This document shows, in pieces, positions 13,976 to 19,075 of a stretch of DNA of 19,075 nucleotides (position 1 is its first letter; each line of letters starts with the position of its first letter). Made by a program: the position numbers and the translations under genes. The notes under the pieces were generated by a model. That model was not told the origin of the DNA. It did no database searches and was given only the letters and a program-made list of their open reading frames with translations. The stretch is from JAVKFY01 sp040223615 (GTDB taxonomy: Bacteria > Pseudomonadota > Alphaproteobacteria > GCA-2731375): NCBI GenBank assembly GCA_040223615.1, contig JAVKFY010000035.1, positions 1-19,075 of the forward strand, given 5' to 3'.

Positions 13976-14467
13976 ATGGGCTGGACCATCCGCGCCCTCA
14001 AGGCCAGCGACCTCGATGCCGCCCATGCGTTGCGGCACGACGCCTTGCGCGACGCGCCGACCGCCTTCGGATCATCGCCGGACGACGCGCTGGAGAGCCG
14101 CGCGTCGTGGGCCGACCTGCTGGCGGGCGGCCGCGTGTTCGCCGGCTTCGACGACACCGCCATCCTGCGCGGCATGGCGGCGCTGGGCCTGAACGACCGG
14201 GCCAAGACCCGGCATAGGGCCCGCATGTGGGGGGTCTATGTCGCCCCGGCGGCACGCGGCCACGGATTGGCGCAAGCGCTGGTGGCGCATGTTGTCGCCG
14301 AGGCGCGCGGCCGCGCCGAATGGCTGGACGCGGCGGTCGCGGCGGACAATGCCGCGGCGATCCGGGTCTACGAAGCCGCCGGCTTCACCCGCTACGGCAC
14401 CGAACCGGCCGGCCACAAGGTCGACGGCACCGACATCGACCTGCACCTGATGACGTTGCGGCTATAG
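13976..14467 (+). CDS. GNAT family N-acetyltransferase
   Basis: This 163-aa protein has the GNAT fold: N-terminal IRALKASDLDAAHALR, acetyl-CoA-binding motif A VYVAPAARGHGLAQALV (88-104, with RGHGLA as the Q/RxxGxG/A signature), and motif B NAAAIRVYEAAGFTRYGTEP near the C-terminus. The DAPTAFGSSPDDALE segment (27-41) is common in a subgroup that acetylates small amines or protein N-termini; the substrate is unknown. The ATG at 13976 has GGAG at 13966-13969. It stands alone on the plus strand, divergent from TAXI and convergent with the rlmN operon. Confidence 0.9.
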   Translation: MGWTIRALKASDLDAAHALRHDALRDAPTAFGSSPDDALESRASWADLLAGGRVFAGFDDTAILRGMAALGLNDRAKTRHRARMWGVYVAPAARGHGLAQALVAHVVAEARGRAEWLDAAVAADNAAAIRVYEAAGFTRYGTEPAGHKVDGTDIDLHLMTLRL

Positions 14468-14497
14468 GCGCGGTTCATGCTTAGCCGGCACCGCGCC
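14467..14497. terminator. Inverted repeat between convergent genes, weak terminator candidate
   Basis: GGCGCGGT (14467-14474) and ACCGCGCC (14490-14497) form a perfect 8-bp stem with a 15-nt loop, beginning in the GNAT stop codon and lying before the end of the convergent rlmN operon. There is no T-run, so at best it is a factor-dependent or structural end. Confidence 0.3.
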
Positions 14498-14522
14498 GCG
14501 CAAGCGTGATACGTTCTGGCGG

Positions 14523-14690
14523 TCAGAGCGCGAACGCCGCGAGGTGGACGACCATCCAGATGCCGATGGCGACCAGGAAGGCGTTGGCCAGCCGGTCGGC
14601 CCACGCCTTCATGTCCTTGAACCGCCGCAGGAACAGCAGCTTGAACAGGAACACGGCGACGAATCCGATCGCCAGCAGCTTCAGGGTCAT
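14523..14690 (-). CDS. Small 55-aa two-helix membrane protein
   Basis: The ATG at 14690 overlaps the MAPEG stop as ATGA (14690-14687). The product has two hydrophobic helices: LLAIGFVAVFLFKLLFL (about 4-20) and LANAFLVAIGIWMVVHLAAF (about 34-53). A basic loop RRFKDMKAWADR joins them, so a helical hairpin in the inner membrane is expected. I do not recognise a family. The coupling to MAPEG suggests that the two are produced together and may interact. The same frame extends upstream through MAPEG to 15197, but only as antisense-like, Arg-rich sequence. Confidence 0.7.
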   Translation of the reverse strand: MTLKLLAIGFVAVFLFKLLFLRRFKDMKAWADRLANAFLVAIGIWMVVHLAAFAL

Positions 14691-15079
14691 AGCAGGCCGC
14701 TGAGACCCAGCACCGCCGCCCAGATGCCGCAAACGATCAGCAGGATCAGCGTGCCGGTGGCTCCGACCAGACGCCCGACCGAGGGGCCGGCGCTGCCGCG
14801 CAAGCCCCAGGCATGCAACACCCGACACAGCACCAGCGCAACACCGAGCACGTGCATCGCCCATACCGGCGCGCCGTGGCCCTCGATCAGCACCATCAGG
14901 ATCAACAGGACCGGCACGTTCTCGGCGAAGTTGGCGTGCACGCGGATGGCGCGCGCCAGTTCGTCGTGGCCGCCATCGCCGATGCCGACCTTCAGCGACT
15001 GCCGCAGCCGGACCACCTGCACGAACAGCACCGCGTAGATCAGGGCCAGCAGGCCGGCATAGGTGATGGTGACGGTCAT
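14687..15079 (-). CDS. MAPEG family membrane protein
   Basis: This 130-aa protein has four predicted membrane helices and the MAPEG hallmark RVHANFAENVPVLLILMVL (about 46-64) after a charged loop ELARAI. MAPEG proteins are membrane glutathione transferases/peroxidases or eicosanoid enzymes; bacterial members are mostly uncharacterised. The ATG at 15079 overlaps the rlmN stop (ATGA, 15079-15076), and its own stop overlaps the 55-aa gene the same way. It is thus the middle gene of a tightly coupled operon. Its relation to RlmN function is unclear and may only be shared transcription. Confidence 0.9.
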   Translation of the reverse strand: MTVTITYAGLLALIYAVLFVQVVRLRQSLKVGIGDGGHDELARAIRVHANFAENVPVLLILMVLIEGHGAPVWAMHVLGVALVLCRVLHAWGLRGSAGPSVGRLVGATGTLILLIVCGIWAAVLGLSGLL

Positions 15080-16215
15080 GCCGGTTGTTCCTCCACGGCG
15101 GCCGTCCGCTGGCGACGTTCGCGGACGCTGTCGGACTTGAGCTGGCCGCAGGCGGCCATGATGTCGCGGCCGCGCGGCTGGCGCACCGGCGAGGCATAGC
15201 CGGCGGCGTTGACGATGTCGGCGAACTTCCGCACCCGCGCCGGCGTGGAACACTCGTAGGGGCTGCCCGGCCACGGGTTGAACGGGATCAGGTTGATCTT
15301 CGCCGGGATGCCGCGGATCAGCCGCACCAGCTCGTGCGCCTCGGCGTCCGAATCGTTGACCCCCTTCAGCATCACGTATTCGAAGGTGATGCGCCGGGCA
15401 TTGTTGACGCCGGGATAGGCGCGGCACGCGTCGAGCAGTTCCGTGATCGGATACTTCTTGTTGATCGGCACCAGTTCGTCGCGCAGGTCGTCGCGCACCG
15501 CGTGCAGGCTGACCGCCAGGTTCACGCCCAGCGCCTCGCCGGCGCGCGCCATCATCGGCACCACGCCCGAGGTCGACAGCGTGATCCGCCGGCGCGACAG
15601 GCCGATGCCCTCGTTGTCCATCACGATGGCCAGCGCCTGGGTCACGTTGTCGAGGTTATAGAGCGGTTCGCCCATGCCCATCATGACGATATTCGTCAGC
15701 CGGTTGCGCGCCGACGACGGCCACTCGCCCAGCGCGTCGCGCGCCAGCATGAACTGGCCGACAATCTCCGCCGGCTCCAGGTTGCGCACCAGTCGCTGCG
15801 TGCCGGTGTGGCAGAAGCGGCAGGTCAGCGTGCAGCCGACCTGGCTCGACACGCACAGCGAGCCGCGGTCGGTTTCCGGGATGTAGACCGCCTCGAATTC
15901 CTGCGCATCGGCACCGGCCAGCAGCCACTTGCGGGTGCCGTCCGTGGAGCGCAGGTCGCGCCGCACGGTCGGCCGGCCGATCCGGCAATGGCGCGCCAAG
16001 TCGGCCCGCAACGCCTTGGCGATATTGGCCATATCGGCGAAATCGGTGACGCCGCGATGGTAGATCCAGTGCCACAGCTGGCTGGCGCGCATGCGCTGCT
16101 GGCGCTCCGGCACGCCGAGCAGCGCCAGAACCTCGGCCATGCCGGCCCGGTCCAGCCCAAGCAGCTCGATGGCGTCGTTCGCGGGAATTTCGCTAGCGGC
16201 GGGCGCTACGACCAC
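15076..16215 (-). CDS. rlmN: Dual-specificity 23S rRNA (A2503-C2) / tRNA (A37-C2) methyltransferase
   Basis: This 379-aa radical-SAM enzyme methylates C2 of A2503 in 23S rRNA and of A37 in some tRNAs. The 4Fe-4S cluster motif CTLTCRFC gives C128, C132 and C135. The two mechanistic cysteines are C121 (in SLCVSSQVGC) and C356 (in DIMAACGQL). GMGEP (180-184) and SLHAVRDDLRDELVPINKKY are also typical, and the N-terminal RNA-binding part contains RASQLWHWIYHRG. The start is GTG at 16215, with GGAGG 9 nt upstream. It follows the ialB-like gene on the same strand after a 36-bp gap, so the two could share a transcript. It is coupled by ATGA to MAPEG. Confidence 0.96.
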   Translation of the reverse strand: MVVAPAASEIPANDAIELLGLDRAGMAEVLALLGVPERQQRMRASQLWHWIYHRGVTDFADMANIAKALRADLARHCRIGRPTVRRDLRSTDGTRKWLLAGADAQEFEAVYIPETDRGSLCVSSQVGCTLTCRFCHTGTQRLVRNLEPAEIVGQFMLARDALGEWPSSARNRLTNIVMMGMGEPLYNLDNVTQALAIVMDNEGIGLSRRRITLSTSGVVPMMARAGEALGVNLAVSLHAVRDDLRDELVPINKKYPITELLDACRAYPGVNNARRITFEYVMLKGVNDSDAEAHELVRLIRGIPAKINLIPFNPWPGSPYECSTPARVRKFADIVNAAGYASPVRQPRGRDIMAACGQLKSDSVRERRQRTAAVEEQPA

Positions 16216-16251
16216 GTCAGGTTGCCTCCAGCGAATCGGTGCGCCGCCCGG

Positions 16252-16788
16252 CTATTTCGGGCAGGCCTCGTCGATCGCCTTGTGCGCGGCGGTGAAGCCG
16301 GACAGCGAATAACGGTCGACCGTGGTGGTGCCGCGCGCCGACACGCCGGTGATCACCATGCGGTTGCCGCGCCGCATCGACGCGGCGATCTTGGTGTCCT
16401 CGCCGGCATTCTGCGCCCACGCGGTTTCCTCGTGCGTGTACAGCTCGAAATTCTGGCTGCCGTCGACCGACAGCTTCACCTTGCTGCCGCCCTGATAGGG
16501 ATAGCCGGTGTAGATCGACAGCTCGGAGCGCACGCCCTTCCACGGCCGGTGCGTGACGATCGCCCACACGTCGCCGCGCTGCACGTTCTTGGGCTCTTTG
16601 TCCTGCGGCGCGCTGGCGATATAGCACGCCTTGCCGTCCTTCTCGGTCACCTCGAAGGCGGCCCAGTCCTTGAACACGCCGATCTGCTTCGGTGCCGGCG
16701 CCTGTGCCGCCGCCGGTCCGGCCATCACCATGGTGCCCACCAACGCGCCCATCGCCGTCGCCAGGCAAGCTTTTACCGTCTTCAACAT
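16252..16788 (-). CDS. Invasion-associated locus B (IalB) family periplasmic protein
   Basis: This 178-aa protein has a signal peptide (MLKTVKACLATAMGALVGTM, cleavage near AAAQA|PAP, about residue 29). The IalB domain begins with VFKDWAAFEVTEKDGKACYI and continues with VWAIVTHRP, ELSIYTGYPYQGG and a C-terminal HKAIDEACPK. Its two conserved Cys (GKAC and EAC) could form a disulfide. IalB-like proteins are widespread in free-living alphaproteobacteria; the name comes from Bartonella and implies no virulence here. Starts at 16800 and 16830 are possible, but 16788 gives the cleanest signal peptide; ribosome sites are weak for all three. It diverges from the ECF sigma gene with 88 bp between starts. 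Confidence 0.88.
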   Translation of the reverse strand: MLKTVKACLATAMGALVGTMVMAGPAAAQAPAPKQIGVFKDWAAFEVTEKDGKACYIASAPQDKEPKNVQRGDVWAIVTHRPWKGVRSELSIYTGYPYQGGSKVKLSVDGSQNFELYTHEETAWAQNAGEDTKIAASMRRGNRMVITGVSARGTTTVDRYSLSGFTAAHKAIDEACPK

Positions 16789-16876
16789 GACCGCTAACAT
16801 AGCGGCCCAAGCCCCCGATTTCCAGAGCATCCGGAGCTTCCAAAGCCGCTTGTGACCGCGTGACGCATGACGTTTA

Positions 16877-17470
16877 ATGGACCCGATGCCCAGGACCGTC
16901 TCGCGTCCGGCCCAGTCGGAGTCGGCCCAGTTCGCCGACCAGATGGAGGCCGTAGCCGATTCCGGCGACCGGGAGGCCTATGCGGCGATCTTCCGGACCT
17001 TTTCGCCGCGTATTCGCGCCTACCTGATGCGGCTTGGCGCCGAGCCGGCGCATGCCGACGAACTGACCCAGGAAACCATGGTCACCGTGTGGCGCCGCGC
17101 GCAGACCTTCGACCGGCGGCAGGCCGCGGTGGCGACCTGGCTGTTCACCATCGCGCGCAACAAGCGCATCGATGCGCTCCGGCGCGAGCGGCGCCCGGAA
17201 TTCGACCCCAACGACCCGGCCCTGATTCCCGCGCCGGAAACCCCGCCGGACGAACACGTCGACCAGGCCCAGCGCCAGGTCCGCGTGCAGGCGGCGATTC
17301 GCACCCTGCCGGCACAGCAGGCCGATTTGCTGCGCGCCGCCTTCATCGACGGCCAGTCGCACCGCGAGATCGCCGAGCGCACTGGCATCCCGCTGGGAAC
17401 GGTGAAGTCGCGCCTGCGCCTGGCCATGGGCCACATGAAGAAGCACCTGCACGATCTCGGCGAGGAATAG
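16877..17470 (+). CDS. ECF-type sigma-70 family RNA polymerase sigma factor
   Basis: This 197-aa protein contains region 2 (about 34-104): IFRTFSPRIRAYLMRLG, then ADELTQETMVTVWRRAQTFD, then ATWLFTIARNKRIDALRRER. A short linker leads to region 4 (about 140-190) with helix-turn-helix HREIAERTGIPLGTVKSRLR. Such factors direct polymerase to stress promoters. Many alphaproteobacterial homologues (RpoE/ChrR type) have an anti-sigma gene directly downstream. Here the next gene is convergent, only 4 bp away, and is not an anti-sigma. The ATG at 16877 has no visible Shine-Dalgarno, so a leaderless mRNA or a later start (16886 or 16943) is possible. Control is unclear from sequence. Confidence 0.92.
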   Translation: MDPMPRTVSRPAQSESAQFADQMEAVADSGDREAYAAIFRTFSPRIRAYLMRLGAEPAHADELTQETMVTVWRRAQTFDRRQAAVATWLFTIARNKRIDALRRERRPEFDPNDPALIPAPETPPDEHVDQAQRQVRVQAAIRTLPAQQADLLRAAFIDGQSHREIAERTGIPLGTVKSRLRLAMGHMKKHLHDLGEE

Positions 17471-17474
17471 TCGC

Positions 17475-18308
17475 CTAGCGCAGCGTCCAGGCCTGTTCCA
17501 GCGCCCGCGCGCCATCGACCAGCGTCAGCACGATGCGCCGACCGGCGAGCTCGCCGCTGACCGGGAGAGACAGGACGGCGCGGCGACCGGTCTCGTCCAC
17601 CATCACGTCCGGCTTGCCATAGCCGACCCTGCCGTCGGCCTCCACGAACAGGTCCGGTGCGTCGAACGGCGCCTCGGCGCTGGCTTCGACGCGCAGGCGG
17701 CCGTCGAGCACCGCGACTTGTTCGATTCGCAGGCCCGCCGCCTCGGCACCGGTCGGCACCGTCGCGGCATGGCGAGCGAGCGCCGCCGCGTGCGCGCTCG
17801 GCTGCGCGTCGCCCGGCGGCAGGTCGAGCGCCAGGTCGGCGTGTATCGGCACGCAAATGCGCTCGCAGACCATGAAATCGACCGCGACCCGGGCCACCAT
17901 GCGCCGGTCACGGTCCGCCGCGCGCACCTTCACTGGAAAGATCACCGCCCCGGCATAGCCCAGGCTGGTCATGCCAAAGCTCTCGAATCGATGTGGCGCC
18001 GGATAGGCCAGCCGCGCCTCCGCCAGGTTATCGCTGCCCGACCAGTCCAGCCGTGGCGGCAGGCCGGCCTCGCCCGGCTCGCGCCAGTAGGTCTTCCAGC
18101 CGTCGGCCAGCTCGATCTGCACCCCCAGCGTCGCCGCGCCGTCATCGTCCAGCCCCTGCGACATCGCTACCAGGCGCACCTTGGCGTCCTGCAGGTCGAC
18201 CCAGTCGCTGGCGGTCTCGGCGGCCGCCGTGCCGGCGCCGGCGAGCAGCGCCAGGGCAAGCGCAATACCCCTGAAGATGCCATTGAAGGTTTGCATGGTC
18301 GTCGACAT
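17475..18308 (-). CDS. DsbD alpha-domain-like periplasmic protein
   Basis: This 277-aa exported protein has a signal peptide (about 1-30, ending GAGTAAAE). A DsbD N-terminal-like immunoglobulin fold follows: GWKTYWREPGEAGLPPRLDW (70-89), YPAPHRFESFGMTSLGYAG, and the Cys pair in DFMVCERICVP (C148, C152). In DsbD the alpha domain passes electrons from the membrane domain to periplasmic substrates through such a pair. Here the membrane and thioredoxin-like domains are absent, so it is a stand-alone domain. Proteins of this type are often called protein-disulfide reductase DsbD domain-containing. The start is ATG 18308 or 18296; neither has a strong ribosome site. It diverges from algH with a 59-bp gap. 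Confidence 0.85.
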   Translation of the reverse strand: MSTTMQTFNGIFRGIALALALLAGAGTAAAETASDWVDLQDAKVRLVAMSQGLDDDGAATLGVQIELADGWKTYWREPGEAGLPPRLDWSGSDNLAEARLAYPAPHRFESFGMTSLGYAGAVIFPVKVRAADRDRRMVARVAVDFMVCERICVPIHADLALDLPPGDAQPSAHAAALARHAATVPTGAEAAGLRIEQVAVLDGRLRVEASAEAPFDAPDLFVEADGRVGYGKPDVMVDETGRRAVLSLPVSGELAGRRIVLTLVDGARALEQAWTLR

Positions 18309-18329
18309 ATAGGGCTAGAATGATCGCCC

Positions 18330-18351
18330 TATGCTTGAAATATGCTTGAAT
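18330..18351. promoter_or_regulatory. Two tandem 11-bp repeats in the dsbD-like/algH divergent region
   Basis: TATGCTTGAAA and TATGCTTGAAT are adjacent (18330-18340 and 18341-18351) and differ at one base. The 11-bp period is about one helical turn, as in some operator arrays. They lie between the two divergent starts, 17 bp upstream of the algH ATG. Confidence 0.4.
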
Positions 18352-18367
18352 TTCTCGTGACCCGCCG

Positions 18368-18940
18368 ATGAGCAGCAGCGAAACCGCCACCGGCTACCTG
18401 GAAGGTCAGCTCCTGATCGCCATGCCGACCATGGGCGATCCGCGCTTCGAACGCACGCTGATCTACCTGTGCGCGCATTCCGATCAAGGCGCGATGGGGC
18501 TGGTGGTCAACAAGCTGGTCGACCACATCACCTTCGAGGGGCTGCTGGAGCAGCTCAGCATCGAGACCGATGTCGACAACGACGTGAACGTGCATTTCGG
18601 CGGCCCGGTCGAGACCGGCCGCGGCTTCGTGCTGCACAGCGGCGACTACCGCCAGGACAGCACCATGGTGGTCGACGAGCGTTTCGGGCTCACCGCCACG
18701 GTCGACATTCTGCGTGCCATCGCCGCCGGCGAGGGGCCGGGCCACTCGATGCTGGCGCTGGGCTATGCCGGCTGGGCGCCGGGCCAGCTCGACGGCGAGA
18801 TCCAGTCCAACGGCTGGCTGCACTGCCCGGCCGACTACGACCTGGTGTTCGATCTCGACCTGGACAGCAAATGGGCGCGCGCCATCGCCAAGGTCGGCGT
18901 CGACGTGTCCTTCCTGTCAACCGACGCCGGCCACGGGTAG
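18368..18940 (+). CDS. algH: YqgE/AlgH family protein (UPF0301)
   Basis: This 190-aa protein has the AlgH fold signature: GYLEGQLLIAMPTMGDPRFE at the N-terminus, LIYLCAHSDQGAMGLVVNKL (31-50), FGGPVETGRGFVLHSGDY (77-94), and ALGYAGWAPGQLDGEIQSNG with WLHCPAD. Length and motifs are standard. The biochemical role is unsettled: AlgH was named from alginate regulation in Pseudomonas, and a role in redox or metabolite control is debated. The ATG at 18368 has only a weak ribosome site. The dsbD-like gene beside it is a frequent neighbour in alphaproteobacteria, which suggests a shared envelope or thiol context (inference). After its stop there is a 6-3-6 inverted repeat (18957-18971) without a T-run. 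Confidence 0.93.
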   Translation: MSSSETATGYLEGQLLIAMPTMGDPRFERTLIYLCAHSDQGAMGLVVNKLVDHITFEGLLEQLSIETDVDNDVNVHFGGPVETGRGFVLHSGDYRQDSTMVVDERFGLTATVDILRAIAAGEGPGHSMLALGYAGWAPGQLDGEIQSNGWLHCPADYDLVFDLDLDSKWARAIAKVGVDVSFLSTDAGHG

Positions 18941-19046
18941 TGGGTCAGTTTGAATGCCGGCCATGGGCCGGGGGCTTGACGCGGCGATGACCGCAACTGC
19001 GATTGCTTATGGTATTGTTCCGGACACCGGCACGGGATGGGAAGCA

Positions 19047-19075
19047 ATGCGCATTCGGGAAGAGCAGCAGGTCAA
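19047..19075 (+). CDS. Start of an unidentified gene (partial, runs off right edge)
   Basis: The ATG at 19047 is followed by codons for MRIREEQQV up to the window end and is preceded by a GGGAAG ribosome site at 19039-19044. Too little is visible to name a product. The 106 bp upstream contain a TTGAC at 18976-18980, but no convincing -10 at the right spacing. Confidence 0.35.

Noticed and set aside
15085..16797. 570-aa plus-strand ORF opposite rlmN and ialB
   Set aside because: It spans two well-supported minus-strand genes and has no recognisable domain.
18957..18971. Terminator after algH
   Set aside because: CCGGCC-ATG-GGCCGG can fold, but the stem is short and no T-run follows.

Overview
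This GC-rich window (19,075 bp) reads as chromosomal DNA of an alphaproteobacterium, probably of the Rhodospirillales or a neighbouring order. The grounds are a SAM-II riboswitch in front of metZ, an IalB-family periplasmic protein beside rlmN, a divergent DsbD-N-like/AlgH pair, a 17-kDa-antigen-like lipoprotein and strong GC3 bias. No phage, plasmid or CRISPR genes are visible. The genus cannot be named from the sequence alone.

Layout. The left edge (1-37, minus) holds the first codons of what looks like an RTX calcium-binding protein. Next is a 2-oxoglutarate/Fe(II) oxygenase (213-1217, minus), divergent from an SDR-DUF35 gene pair (1296-2470, plus). From about 2480 to 3890 lies a poorly coding stretch with a small hypothetical gene, a gene remnant on the minus strand, several hairpins and a MITE-like element built of three nested inverted repeats (3485-3771). 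A glycine-zipper lipoprotein (3889-4383, minus) follows. The rhodanese-metZ operon (6097 to 4476, minus) comes next, with a leader carrying a promoter, hairpins and a SAM-II riboswitch with a visible pseudoknot. Divergent from it runs a thiolase-like / LLM flavin monooxygenase / VOC run (6357-9238, plus), then tRNA-Thr(GGT) and a PPOX-family flavoprotein (9465-10115) whose Shine-Dalgarno lies inside a hairpin.

The right half holds a methyltransferase (minus), a 461-aa two-module RTX protein (minus), a membrane-anchored TAXI solute-binding protein (minus) and a GNAT acetyltransferase (plus). Then come a tightly coupled rlmN-MAPEG-55-aa membrane protein operon (minus, two ATGA junctions), IalB (minus), an ECF sigma factor (plus), a DsbD alpha-domain-like periplasmic protein (minus) and AlgH/YqgE (plus). 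A new reading frame starts at the right edge.

How the genes work together. The rhodanese-metZ operon makes homocysteine under S-adenosylmethionine control. The 2OG oxygenase, SDR, DUF35, thiolase-like, LLM and VOC genes resemble a scattered acyl-CoA or xenobiotic catabolic set. The thiolase-like protein has Ser where the nucleophilic Cys should be. With a separate DUF35 protein nearby, this suggests an aldolase-type or otherwise non-thiolytic reaction (inference). The rest is housekeeping or envelope-related. The strongest items for a second look are the riboswitch leader, the Cys-less thiolase/DUF35 pair and the nested inverted-repeat element.
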